Below, in pieces: positions 50,066 through 58,936 of a DNA stretch of 61,599 nucleotides. The stretch is from Natronolimnohabitans sp. A-GB9 (GTDB taxonomy: Archaea; Halobacteriota; Halobacteria; Halobacteriales; Natrialbaceae), in the NCBI RefSeq assembly GCF_030848565.1, contig NZ_JAVDDV010000019.1, positions 1 through 61,599 of the forward strand, read 5' to 3'. Numbering within the stretch: position 1 is the first letter of the stretch; each line of letters starts with the position of its first letter. Below the pieces are notes generated by a model. It saw nothing but the letters and a program-made list of their open reading frames with translations, had not been told where the DNA came from and ran no database searches. The position numbers and the translations under genes were made by a program.

Positions 50066-50899
50066 TCAGCGAACGCGCTCGATTCGATCCGCCGGCTCGA
50101 GGTCCGCCGCGACCTCCGGAGTGAGCCCGGCGATACTGTCGATGAAGTTCACCCGGTAGCTGGCCGGACCGTTGTACTCGAGGTCGGTTGCACGCTCGCC
50201 TGCGAGCCCGTAGGCGAGGGTTCCGTGTACGGCAGCGGTGAGGTCGTCCTCGATGCTTCCGGTAAAGGCCGCAAGCGTCGCCCCGAGCATACAGCCCGTA
50301 CCGACGACAGTCGAGAGCATCTCGTGACCGGCGCTTACGCGGTAGACACTGTCGGGACCGGCGACGACATCCTCGGCCCCCGACGCGACGACCGCCGCGC
50401 CGGTCGTCGCCGCGAGTGCCAGCGCCGACTCCGTGATCTCGTCGTACTCGCCGACGGACTCGACGCCTTTCACTTCGGCCTCCGCACCGGCCAGATGCGT
50501 GATCTCACCGTAGTTGCCCTTGATAGCGGCGAAGTCGATCTCGTCGAGTAAACTGGCGTGGACCTCCTCTCGAGTCGGTGTCGTCCCGGCGCCGACGGGG
50601 TCGAGGACGACCGGGACGCCCAGTTCGTTGGCCGTCCGACCCGCGGCGTGTAACGCCTCGACGTTCGAGTCGGTCATCCGACCGGTGTTGAGCAAGATCG
50701 CACCCGCGAGTTCGGCCATCTCGGGGGCCTCGCCGGGAGCGTCCGCCATTACCGGTAACGCCCCCCAGCTGAGGGTGACGTTCGCCAGGTCGTTTTTCGT
50801 CACCTCGTTCGTCAACTGCTGGACCAGCGGCTCGCAGTCGCGGACCGCCGCGATCGATTCCGACAGCGCCTCGCCGGTGCCGTCGATCTCCTCACTCAT
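50066..50899 (-). CDS. thiM: Hydroxyethylthiazole kinase
   Basis: A 277-aa kinase that phosphorylates the thiazole alcohol for thiamine salvage. Family motifs are QQLTNEVTKNDLANVTLSWG near residues 30-49, GAILLNTGRMTDSN, VVLDPVGAGTTPTREEVHAS and the catalytic VVGTGCMLGATLAAF near residues 200-214. It is part of a two-gene operon in which it follows thiE with an 8-nt overlap. The pair makes thiamine phosphate from salvaged thiazole and pyrimidine. Confidence 0.95.
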   Translation of the reverse strand: MSEEIDGTGEALSESIAAVRDCEPLVQQLTNEVTKNDLANVTLSWGALPVMADAPGEAPEMAELAGAILLNTGRMTDSNVEALHAAGRTANELGVPVVLDPVGAGTTPTREEVHASLLDEIDFAAIKGNYGEITHLAGAEAEVKGVESVGEYDEITESALALAATTGAAVVASGAEDVVAGPDSVYRVSAGHEMLSTVVGTGCMLGATLAAFTGSIEDDLTAAVHGTLAYGLAGERATDLEYNGPASYRVNFIDSIAGLTPEVAADLEPADRIERVR

Positions 50900-51542
50900 C
50901 GTCCACCACCTCCTCGGTGGCGGCCTCGAGGTCGCTCGTCGCAGCCGCCGGATCCTCGGCGGCGGTAATCTCGCTGATCACGGCGACGCCGGTCGCACCC
51001 GCCTCGAGAACGGGGGCCGCGTTCGCGGCGGTGATCCCCCCGATCCCGATGACGGGAATCGAGACGGCCTCGGTGATCTCGGAGATCAACTCGAGGCCCG
51101 TGCCGTCTTTCTCCTCGGGGACGTCTTTCTTCGAGTCGGTCCCGTAGATCGCGCCCACGCCGAGGTAGTCCGCGCCGGCGTCCTCGGCCTCGAGCGCCTC
51201 CTCGACCGTTGACGTCGAACAGCCGATCACGGCATCGGGACCGAGCAGTTCGCGGGCGACTGCGACGGGAAGGTCGGATTGACCGAGATGCACCCCGTCG
51301 GCGTCGATCGCCTGCGCGATATCGACTCGATCGTTGACGAGCAAGGCGACGTCCGCCTCGGCGGTGCGTTCACGCAGTTCACGGCCGAGTTCGTAGCGCC
51401 AGCGGGCGTCGGTGTCTTTCTCCCGAAGCTGGACGACGTCGATCCCGCCGTCGATCGCAGCCTCGACGATCTCGGTGGTACGCCGGCCCTCGGAGAGCGA
51501 TTCCTGTGTCACCAGATACGTCCGCCAGTTCTCCGGATTCAT
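50892..51542 (-). CDS. thiE: Thiamine-phosphate synthase
   Basis: A 216-aa TIM-barrel enzyme joining hydroxymethylpyrimidine diphosphate and thiazole phosphate into thiamine phosphate. Motifs include DVVQLREKDTDARW near residues 35-48, LLVNDRVDIAQAIDADGVHL, GQSDLPVAVARELLG, VIGCSTSTVEEA and IPVIGIGGITAANA. First gene of the thiE-thiM pair and overlapping thiM. No TPP riboswitch is obvious upstream, as is usual in haloarchaea. Confidence 0.95.
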   Translation of the reverse strand: MNPENWRTYLVTQESLSEGRRTTEIVEAAIDGGIDVVQLREKDTDARWRYELGRELRERTAEADVALLVNDRVDIAQAIDADGVHLGQSDLPVAVARELLGPDAVIGCSTSTVEEALEAEDAGADYLGVGAIYGTDSKKDVPEEKDGTGLELISEITEAVSIPVIGIGGITAANAAPVLEAGATGVAVISEITAAEDPAAATSDLEAATEEVVDDE

Positions 51543-52198
51543 AGGCGGTACCAGCGGGTGATCGGACTAAGCCGCTTCGGTCGGGGACGCGGCACGTGAG
51601 ATGTAGCGTCGTGCTGTTTGGCACGCATTCGTCACAACTTGGCCACGTTAGCCCCAGTTGTTGAGTGATCGAAGAGCGATCAATCTCGTCCATGCGGTCA
51701 TCGATGCGTCGATCATCGTAATCCCGAACCAACGAGAGAGGATTGTAAATCGCCTCGGGGTCAAGCCCCGGGCATTCTCCTAGACCGGTTGTAATACCGA
51801 CGTATTCTGACATAAAGCCACGGCTTCGAGTGTTACGACTGTTGCAAGTGTCACACCCTCACACCACCGTTTCAACTGTCGGCCTCAAACGAGGGTGAAC
51901 AGAACTGATTATCACACCCCACTGTTTCAAGTGTTAAGGTTCCGCTGCACTGAGAGTGTAAATTGCATGCAGCCAAATGGAGAATGGTGAAAGGTACCCG
52001 TTGCACGTCACCCCACACTCCTTCTCACGACGATCGTTGCAGTCGTTTTCGATCTGCCTCTGACCGCCAACTCAGGCGGTCGGGTAAATACGTTGTGCCT
52101 TAAAGCGCAACATATGTCACATACTGTCATGATATGTCGTACTCGTTCGTCAGTATTCGTGGTAATCACTAACTTGTAACACAGTATCAAAGGAAGTG
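51543..52198. other. Intergenic region with TTTCAA-type repeats and dyads
   Basis: No gene is well supported. A minus-strand frame from 51813 (MSEYVGITTGLGECPGLDPE onward) has non-shadow composition and may be a remnant, but it runs into thiE antisense and I do not call it. Three motifs, ACTGTTGCAAGTGTC, CCGTTTCAACTGT and CACTGTTTCAAGTGTTAA, lie at 51838-51939. A dyad ACATAT-N16-ATATGT lies at 52110-52137. Confidence 0.45.
52110..52137. promoter_or_regulatory. Dyad upstream of the acetone carboxylase operon
   Basis: ACATATGT (itself a perfect 8-bp palindrome) is followed by ATGATATGT, giving an ACATAT/ATATGT inverse pair with 16 nt between. It lies 62-89 nt before the beta-subunit ATG and may be a binding site for the local HTH_10 regulator. 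Confidence 0.4.
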
Positions 52199-54370
52199 AT
52201 GGCAAGTTCAGAAGACGACCCCGCAGAACGCCACAACGCAGAGATCCTGTCGATCGATGCCGGTGGGACGATGACGGACACGTTCCTCATGGACTCGGAC
52301 GGCGAGTTCACGGTGGGGAAGGCCAAGACGACGCCTGACGACGAGTCTCGAGGCTTCATCAGGTCCTCCCAGGACGCACTCGAGGACTGGAATCTGAGCG
52401 TGGAAGAAGGATTCCCGGACCTCGTGTCGACGGTCTACTCCGGGACCGCGATGCTCAACCGACTGGTCGAACGGGAAAGCGAAGTCGACGTCGGGATCCT
52501 CATCACTGGTGGGATGGAGGATACGCTCCGAATGGGGCGGGGCCGACAGTCCTACACCGGCTACTCCTACTCGGATCGGCTCCACGTCAACACGCACAAA
52601 CACCCCGAACCGCTGATCCCCCGCAATCGGATCCGCGGGGTGCGAGAGCGGATCGACGTCAAGGGCAACACGCTGGTTCCACTGTACGAAGACGGCGTCC
52701 GCGACGGTGTCAACGACCTGCTCGACCAGGGGGTCGACCACATCGTCGTGATGTTTCTCCACTCGTACAAAAACGAAGACCACGAACACCGGACCAAGGA
52801 GATCGCCGAGGAGATCATCGATGAGCGAGACGCCGACACGACGGTGATGCTTTCAAGCGAGTACTACCCGACGCTGAAAGAGTCCGAACGGTTGAACACG
52901 GTCACGGCGGAGGCGTTCGCCGCGGAGCCATCACGCGATCAGCTGTCGAACATCCAGGAGGCCGTCGACGAACAGGGCGGTGACGTCGGCGTTCGCGTAA
53001 TGGCGAGTCACGGCGGAACGATCGACATCCACGCGAACGAACTCGCGCGGACGCTGATCTCCGGTCCGATCGGCGGGATGATCGGTGCCAACTACTTCGG
53101 ACAGAAACTCGACTACGAGAACCTGGTCTGTACCGACATCGGTGGGACCAGTTTCGACATGGGCATCATCATCGACAACGACTGGCAGATCGATTACAGC
53201 CCGGAGATGGCACGCCTGCTCCTGTCGCTGCCGATGGTAAACATGGAGAGCGTCGGGGCCGGAACGGGCAGTTACGTCAGGGTGAACCCGACGTTCGACA
53301 AGATCGAACTCGGTCCGGAGAGCGCAGGTGACCAGGTCGGCGTCAGCGCGGTCGAAACCGACGTCGAGACGGTCACCGTAACGGACTGTCACGTCGCGAT
53401 GGGGTGGATCAACCCGGACAACTTCCTGGGCGGCGATATGCCGATCGACCGCGACGTCGCCGAGCAGGAGATCGAAGCACAGGTCGCCGAGCCACTCGAC
53501 ATGGGCGTCTACGAGGCCGCCCAAGGCGTCATCGACATCCTCGAGAGCAAACTTCGTAACGACCTCGAGGCCGTCGTGACCGGCGAAGGGTACGCCCCAT
53601 CGAACTTCAAGTGTCTCTCCTACGGCGGCGGCGGACCGGTGCATACGGCCGGTTACACCAAGGACCTGGGTTTCGACGAGGTGCTGATCCCCGAGTGGGC
53701 AGCCGCGTTCTCGGCGTTTGGCTGTGGGGCTGCCGACTACGAGTACCGCTACGATCAGACGACCAGTATCGACATCGACCCGGACCTCTCGATGCGAGAG
53801 GCGGCCGAAACCGCCGGCGCGGAGCTGACCGAAGTCTGGAAACGCCTCGAGCAGAAGGTCGTCAACGAGTTCGAAAACAGCAACATCGGCCGGGACGAGA
53901 TCGATTTCCAGTACCACATCCTCGGTCAGTACCAGGGACAGCTCAACAGCATCGACATCGAGTCGCCGGTCGGCCGCGCCGACACACCGGAGAAACTCGA
54001 GCGAGTGCTCGACACCTTCGAAGCAGGCTACCGGCGCCAGTACTCCGAGGAGGCCCGGTCGCCAGAGCTCGGACACACCATTACACAGGCGTCGGTCCGC
54101 GGCGTCCGGGACGTCGTCAAGCCGGAGATTCCGACTGAACAACTACAGGACACCGAGCCGCCCGAGGATGCATACAAGGGAAGCCGGGAAGCCTACTGGG
54201 ACGGCGAGTGGATGGAGACGGAGATCTACGATCTCCACGCTCTCCAGCCCGGAAACGAACTCAGCGGGCCGGCAGTCATGGAGGGCGCTGCCACGACGTA
54301 CACGCTGCCACCGGACTGTGAAACGAGACTCGACGAGCATCGCGTCCATCACCTCACGAGAACCGAGTGA
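52199..54370 (+). CDS. acxA: Acetone-carboxylase-type beta subunit (HyuA family)
   Basis: A 723-aa HyuA-family ATPase subunit. ATP loops are SIDAGGTMTDTFLM near residues 18-31, VCTDIGGTSFDMGIIIDN and CLSYGGGGPVHTAGYTKDLG. Compared with HyuA at 6041-8101 the loops and length differ, and the following alpha and gamma genes identify it as the beta subunit of an acetone-carboxylase-like complex. In bacteria this complex turns acetone, bicarbonate and ATP into acetoacetate and AMP. The start is ATG at 52199, preceded by AGGAAG. A GTG directly upstream is also possible. The substrate (acetone or another small ketone) is inferred. Confidence 0.85.
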   Translation: MASSEDDPAERHNAEILSIDAGGTMTDTFLMDSDGEFTVGKAKTTPDDESRGFIRSSQDALEDWNLSVEEGFPDLVSTVYSGTAMLNRLVERESEVDVGILITGGMEDTLRMGRGRQSYTGYSYSDRLHVNTHKHPEPLIPRNRIRGVRERIDVKGNTLVPLYEDGVRDGVNDLLDQGVDHIVVMFLHSYKNEDHEHRTKEIAEEIIDERDADTTVMLSSEYYPTLKESERLNTVTAEAFAAEPSRDQLSNIQEAVDEQGGDVGVRVMASHGGTIDIHANELARTLISGPIGGMIGANYFGQKLDYENLVCTDIGGTSFDMGIIIDNDWQIDYSPEMARLLLSLPMVNMESVGAGTGSYVRVNPTFDKIELGPESAGDQVGVSAVETDVETVTVTDCHVAMGWINPDNFLGGDMPIDRDVAEQEIEAQVAEPLDMGVYEAAQGVIDILESKLRNDLEAVVTGEGYAPSNFKCLSYGGGGPVHTAGYTKDLGFDEVLIPEWAAAFSAFGCGAADYEYRYDQTTSIDIDPDLSMREAAETAGAELTEVWKRLEQKVVNEFENSNIGRDEIDFQYHILGQYQGQLNSIDIESPVGRADTPEKLERVLDTFEAGYRRQYSEEARSPELGHTITQASVRGVRDVVKPEIPTEQLQDTEPPEDAYKGSREAYWDGEWMETEIYDLHALQPGNELSGPAVMEGAATTYTLPPDCETRLDEHRVHHLTRTE

Positions 54371-54372
54371 TC

Positions 54373-54471
54373 GAGAGCGGGCGACCGCTCTCGTACGGAG
54401 ATGCATCCGCTCTCACCGATTCCGTTCCCGAGGAACGATATCGGGATCGGAGGGCGGATGCACCGTACGAG
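54373..54471 (+). promoter_or_regulatory. Alternative RNA hairpins between beta and alpha genes
   Basis: GAGAGCGG (54373-54380) can pair with CCGCTCTC at 54385-54392 as a tight hairpin or with a second CCGCTCTC at 54407-54414. A second stem pairs CTCGTACGG plus TGCATCCGC (54390-54411) with GCGGATGCA plus CCGTACGAG (54454-54471). The first hairpin's 3' arm overlaps the start of this long stem, so the structures compete. Function inferred: processing, attenuation or subunit-ratio control. Confidence 0.5.
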
Positions 54472-54525
54472 CCCGCATCTGGCTCGAAACAGATGACGAC
54501 GGAACCCACGGATACCGACCAAACT

Positions 54526-57048
54526 ATGAGTTCACAACATCAGCAGGAGGAAAGCTACCCACGAATGCGACGCGAGAAGGAGCAGGTTCGCGAGCAACAA
54601 AAAGAGGGTGAAGGGATCGGCTGGGATGGCCAAACGCTTCGCGAACAGTTCGAAGCCCTCGAGAAGAGGACGGAAGAGACGGGCCACTACGCCGGGTTCG
54701 ATCGCCTCGAGCTAAAAGAAGAGCGGCCGATCGAGTACGAGCAGATGTTCGCCCAGCTCCGTGGTGACCTCGTTACGGCGCGTGAAACGTCGAAAGAGGT
54801 CGCCGCGACGCCGATCGTCGAGCAGGAAGGCGAGCTCTGTTATGGCCTCTTTACCCCCGAGGGAGACTCCATCGCTGTCTCGACGGGGATCATCGTCCAC
54901 ATTCACACGATGAGCGAGGCCATCAAGTACATGATCAACCACGATTACGAGGAAAGCCCCGGAATCGAACCCGGGGACGTCTTCGTCAACAACGACACCC
55001 ACGTCGGCGACGTCCATGCCTGTGACATCATGACACTCATCCCCATCTTCCACGATGGGGAGCTCGTCGCCTGGGCCGGTGGGGTAAACCACGTCATCGA
55101 CACCGGCGCCATCGGTCCCGGGAGTATGAACGTCTCGCAGGCCTCCCGCTTCGGTGACGGCGCCCAGTATACGGCCCGCAAGATCGGCGAAGACCTGACG
55201 CTGTACAACTCCTGGAAGAACGACTACCCGGACAAGACTCGAACGCCAGACTTCCTGAAACTCGACGAACGGACGCGGATGACCGGCTGTCTGATGATTC
55301 GAGACGCCGTCAAAGACATCATCGACGAGTACGGCGTCGAGCAGTTCAAACAGCTCTCGCGGGAGGCGATCGAGGACGGCCGCCGCGGGTTCAGAAACCG
55401 TATCGAGAAGACGATGCTCCCGGGTACGTATCGGGGCGCGTCGTTCGTCGACGCCCTCTACGAAGGGCAAGATAACCTGACCCGTGCGTACGCCGACGAG
55501 AACCACCTCATGCACGCGCCGTCGGAACTCCACGTCCGGGAGGACGGGTCGTTCCAGGTCTCGTTCGAGGGCGCCAACAAGTGGGGCTGGCACCCCTACA
55601 ACTGTACGCCGGCGGCGATCCAGGGCGGGATCTGGGTGATGCTCACCCAGACCGTCATCCCCAACTCGAACGTCAACGACGGCGCCTACTACAGCTGTGA
55701 CTTCCACCTCCCGGTCGGCTCGTGGGCCAACACCCAGAACACAGAGACGGCCCACGCCTACGCGTGGCACTTCCTGGTGTCGGCGTGGGCCCCGCTCTGG
55801 CAACACCTCTCTCGAGGCTACTACGCCCGGGGCTTCTGGGAAGAGATCAACGCCGGCAACGCAAACACCTCGAACTGGCTGCAAGGCGGCGGCATCGATC
55901 AGTTCGACAAACTCCACGCCGTCAACTCATTCGAATCGGCCTGTGAGGGCGTCGGCGCCCGCTACGTCGAGGACGGCGAACCCCACGCCGCAGCGATCTG
56001 GAACCCAGAAGGCGACATGGGTGACGCCGAAGTGTGGGAGATGACCGAACCGCTCCCGTTCCTGGGTCGCGCGGTCAAACCCAACACCGGAGGGGCGGGC
56101 CGGCGTTCGGGCGGTGCCGGCTTCGAGTCGATGCGGACGGTCAAAGACGTCAGCAGGTGGTTGCTCTACGAGATGGGCAACGGATACATGACGAGCGACG
56201 GCGGCCTCTTCGGCGGTTATCCCGCTGCTTCGGGATACATCCTCAACGCTCACGACACCGACCTGAAAGAGCGCTTCGAGAACCAGGACGACTACCCACA
56301 ACACGACCTCGATCCCGAGAGCGGCGAGTTCGAATCCAAGATCGACGGCGAGATCACCCGCGAACCGAAGGGGATCAGCACGCCCAAGGAGTTCGACGAC
56401 TACGACATGTACCTGAACTACCTCCGCGGTGGGTCGGGACTGGGCGATCCCCTCGAGCGCGATCCCGAGGACGTCCTCGAGGACATCCACGACGGTTACG
56501 TGTTGCCACGCCACGCCGAAGCCGCCTACGCAGTCGTCGTCGAGAAAGTCGACGACGAGGCACAGCACAACTCCGCCGTCCACGGGGAGTTCGAGGTCGA
56601 CGAAGAAGCGACGGCCGAACTCCGCGGTGAGCGTCGCGCCGAGCGGGCGAAGAAGGCCCAGCCGGTTTCCGAGTGGTACGAAGAAGAACGCGACCGCATC
56701 CGCAACGAAGAAGCCCTCATCGACGACGTCAAAAAGACCTACGAGAGCAGTATGCGAATGAGCGCGCAGTTCGCCGCGTTCTACCGGGAGTTCTGGGAGC
56801 TTCCGGAGGAGTTCTCGTTCACGCTGAGCGAGAAAGCAGAGAAATCGCTCACGAACCGCTTCGACACCGGTCTCAAGCAAAAGTGGAAGAACCCGACGAA
56901 AAGCCACGAGACGTGGCTCGGCGTCGGCCGCGACGACGAACCCCAGGTTCCTTACACCTGGACGAGCGATCGCTCGATTCGAGACCTCGAGACCCCCGAT
57001 GCAACGTTCAGCGAGCCACCACGAGAAACGGCAACGGACGACGACTGA
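54526..57048 (+). CDS. acxB: Acetone-carboxylase-type alpha subunit, copy 1 (HyuB family)
   Basis: An 840-aa alpha subunit. Its HyuB-type core includes GELCYGLFTPEGDSIAVSTG, the likely metal segment FVNNDTHVGDVHACDIMTLI and a C-terminal GGSGLGDPLERDPEDVLEDI. Such subunits carry Mn and carboxylate the activated ketone. I place the start at MSSQHQQEESYPR to match the second copy (MSSTDQTKAE). MTTEPTDTDQ at 54493 and a GTG at 54367 overlapping the beta stop are alternatives. It follows beta after 155 nt and precedes gamma by 17 nt. By eye most residues match the copy at 58937. Confidence 0.87.
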   Translation: MSSQHQQEESYPRMRREKEQVREQQKEGEGIGWDGQTLREQFEALEKRTEETGHYAGFDRLELKEERPIEYEQMFAQLRGDLVTARETSKEVAATPIVEQEGELCYGLFTPEGDSIAVSTGIIVHIHTMSEAIKYMINHDYEESPGIEPGDVFVNNDTHVGDVHACDIMTLIPIFHDGELVAWAGGVNHVIDTGAIGPGSMNVSQASRFGDGAQYTARKIGEDLTLYNSWKNDYPDKTRTPDFLKLDERTRMTGCLMIRDAVKDIIDEYGVEQFKQLSREAIEDGRRGFRNRIEKTMLPGTYRGASFVDALYEGQDNLTRAYADENHLMHAPSELHVREDGSFQVSFEGANKWGWHPYNCTPAAIQGGIWVMLTQTVIPNSNVNDGAYYSCDFHLPVGSWANTQNTETAHAYAWHFLVSAWAPLWQHLSRGYYARGFWEEINAGNANTSNWLQGGGIDQFDKLHAVNSFESACEGVGARYVEDGEPHAAAIWNPEGDMGDAEVWEMTEPLPFLGRAVKPNTGGAGRRSGGAGFESMRTVKDVSRWLLYEMGNGYMTSDGGLFGGYPAASGYILNAHDTDLKERFENQDDYPQHDLDPESGEFESKIDGEITREPKGISTPKEFDDYDMYLNYLRGGSGLGDPLERDPEDVLEDIHDGYVLPRHAEAAYAVVVEKVDDEAQHNSAVHGEFEVDEEATAELRGERRAERAKKAQPVSEWYEEERDRIRNEEALIDDVKKTYESSMRMSAQFAAFYREFWELPEEFSFTLSEKAEKSLTNRFDTGLKQKWKNPTKSHETWLGVGRDDEPQVPYTWTSDRSIRDLETPDATFSEPPRETATDDD

Positions 57049-57065
57049 CACGGAGGTGACCGACA

Positions 57066-57566
57066 ATGCCAGAATCATACCCACGCGAACACATCGAAGA
57101 CCTCGTCGACGACAACCTGGAGTGGAATCAGCTACACGACATGATGAGCGACTACAAGGACGCGGACCGATTCCAGAAGGTCCGTGACGTCCTGCAAGAA
57201 CGGGTCGACTGGGACGACCCGATCATCATCCCGTACGCGGAACACCTGTACGTCGTCGCCAAGCCCGACGACCGATGGGTGATCAAGTGTGACTGCGGCC
57301 ACGAGTTCTGCGAGCACGACGAGAACTGGAAGGCGGACGCACTGATCAACGTCCGCGATTCGGAGGAAGAGTACCTCGAGATCTACCCGGAGGACATGCA
57401 CCCACACCCAGACTACATGGAGCTTCGAGAGTTCTTCTGTCCGGGTTGTAACACCTTGCTCGAGGTGACGAACGTCATGCCGGGCTATCCGCTCATCCAC
57501 GAGTTCGAACCCGACATCGAGACGTTCTACAACGAGTGGATCGAAGAGCCGATCCCGACGGCGTAA
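57066..57566 (+). CDS. acxC: Acetone-carboxylase-type gamma subunit
   Basis: A 166-aa protein. It carries a probable zinc site: Cys75, Cys77 and Cys82 in IKCDCGHEFCEHDENW, and Cys125 and Cys128 in FFCPGCNTLLEV. The rest fits the small gamma subunit of acetone and acetophenone carboxylases (NVRDSEEEYLEIYPEDMHPH, PDYMELREFFC). It starts 17 nt after the alpha stop codon. Its presence, with an order of beta, alpha, gamma, is the best evidence that the operon is a ketone carboxylase and not a hydantoinase. Confidence 0.88.
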   Translation: MPESYPREHIEDLVDDNLEWNQLHDMMSDYKDADRFQKVRDVLQERVDWDDPIIIPYAEHLYVVAKPDDRWVIKCDCGHEFCEHDENWKADALINVRDSEEEYLEIYPEDMHPHPDYMELREFFCPGCNTLLEVTNVMPGYPLIHEFEPDIETFYNEWIEEPIPTA

Positions 57567-57794
57567 TCACCCACGGTCGATCCCACGTTCCGGTTTCGAA
57601 TCGCGTCTCCACATTATGTCAAATGCCCGTTTTAGGTGGCAGGTCTAACGTGTGACCTCCTGGACCCAACGAGAACGACATACGGTCACGATCGCTTACC
57701 GAACGGGACGTCACCGACAGTTCATCCGGAGCGACCGTGACCGGGGAATGAGTTAATGACTAGCATGCAGAAACAGGTGATGCCGGGCTAACTC

Positions 57795-58475
57795 ATGCTC
57801 AGAATCGAATTCCGAATCGATCTCGCAGGTGTTCTCTCACGGCTATTTACCGTCGACGAGCGGATCGAAAGCGCCGAGATCGATAACGCACTTCCGGTCG
57901 CCGGCGACTCCGTCTTTCTCTTCTTGAGCGCACAGTTCGGTTCGAGTATCTCCGACGAGCGTCTCTCGGAACAGCTGCCCGACATCCGAATCGTCGATAT
58001 AACACAGGCGGACGTCGCCCAACACACGTACTATCTTCGCGTGCTCGCGGACGTTTCGGACGCCTCCGTACTCTCGCTGTTGACTGAGAACCTGGCGATT
58101 CCACACCGGATCGTCGGGAAAGACGCCACTCTCGATATCGTCGCCTCGGTTCGGGACTGGAACCACCTCAAGGAAGTCGCCAGCAGCATCGAGGCGGAAC
58201 ACGGCTCGCTGGAGTTGATCGGGACGACCCAGACGGAGGGAATGGGGTTCCCGCTTGGCAGCAACAAGATCAAACACAGTATGTCCGGGAAGTTGTCCGA
58301 AGAGCAGTTGGAAGTGCTCGAGACGGCCTATCAGATGGGGTATTTCAAAGTGCCACAGGAAGTGACCGCAGAAGAGATCGCAAGCGAACTGGACATCAGC
58401 AGATCGACACTGAGCGCACGACTTCGCCGCGTCGAACACAACTTCTGTGCGCTGCTGTTTGGACCACAAGAATGA
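57795..58475 (+). CDS. HTH_10 regulator linked to the carboxylase genes
   Basis: A 226-aa regulator. The N-terminal 165 residues form a sensor-like region of the type seen with HTH_10 domains. The C-terminus is the HTH_10 domain: LSEEQLEVLETAYQMGYFKV, PQEVTAEEIASELDISRST, LSARLRRVEHNF. It lies 228 nt after gamma and overlaps the next gene by 4 nt. By position it is a good candidate to activate the carboxylase operon in response to the ketone (inference). It differs from the HTH_10 protein at 9300 in its N-terminus. Confidence 0.88.
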   Translation: MLRIEFRIDLAGVLSRLFTVDERIESAEIDNALPVAGDSVFLFLSAQFGSSISDERLSEQLPDIRIVDITQADVAQHTYYLRVLADVSDASVLSLLTENLAIPHRIVGKDATLDIVASVRDWNHLKEVASSIEAEHGSLELIGTTQTEGMGFPLGSNKIKHSMSGKLSEEQLEVLETAYQMGYFKVPQEVTAEEIASELDISRSTLSARLRRVEHNFCALLFGPQE

Positions 58476-58870
58476 CGACCGTTATCATCGTCAACGCCGA
58501 TGACCAACAGCCCGCTATCAGGGAAATCCTCGAGTCAGTCGTAGACGACGGCGAAACGGTCTATTTCCTTCGCCTCCCGGCTATCCGGTGTCTCGGCTCG
58601 TTGATCCAGGAACTGAATCCGATGTGCAACTACGACGTCGAGTACACCATCGACTGTCTCCCGGAGGGATACGACGTCACCGACCTCGTTCGGTTCGCCA
58701 TGGACGTCGATGCGACCAGGATCTGTATCGGGATCACCGATCGGACGCTTACCGGCAAAGTACAGATCGACGATCTCACCCAGTCGATCCTCCTTCACGA
58801 GTCGATTTCGGGGGACTTCGTCGTCGGCAATCACGCGATTATTCTGGAGGAACTCGAGTATGACAGCTAA
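58472..58870 (+). CDS. UspA-fold small protein
   Basis: A 132-aa protein. It starts with a TVIIVNADDQQPAIREILES strand-helix unit and has a degenerate nucleotide loop RICIGITDRTLTGKVQIDDL, so it looks like a shortened UspA-fold protein. The first codon overlaps the regulator's stop as ATGA, so the two are translationally coupled. It may modulate the regulator or sense nucleotide state. No function is known. Confidence 0.65.
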   Translation: MTTVIIVNADDQQPAIREILESVVDDGETVYFLRLPAIRCLGSLIQELNPMCNYDVEYTIDCLPEGYDVTDLVRFAMDVDATRICIGITDRTLTGKVQIDDLTQSILLHESISGDFVVGNHAIILEELEYDS

Positions 58871-58936
58871 CCCGACCAACGTTCACAGAAACGGATCAGA
58901 TCCGTCGATCAAAACCGAATCACGGAGCACGAATTC

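Noticed and set aside
51543-51813. A possible TPP riboswitch before thiE
   Set aside because: I could not find the conserved riboswitch core upstream of the start codon, and haloarchaeal thi genes are usually controlled by proteins.
51379-51813. Minus-strand frame starting MSEYVGITTGLGECPG
   Set aside because: Only the first 80 or so residues have a protein-like look. The rest is antisense to thiE, and no family is recognised.
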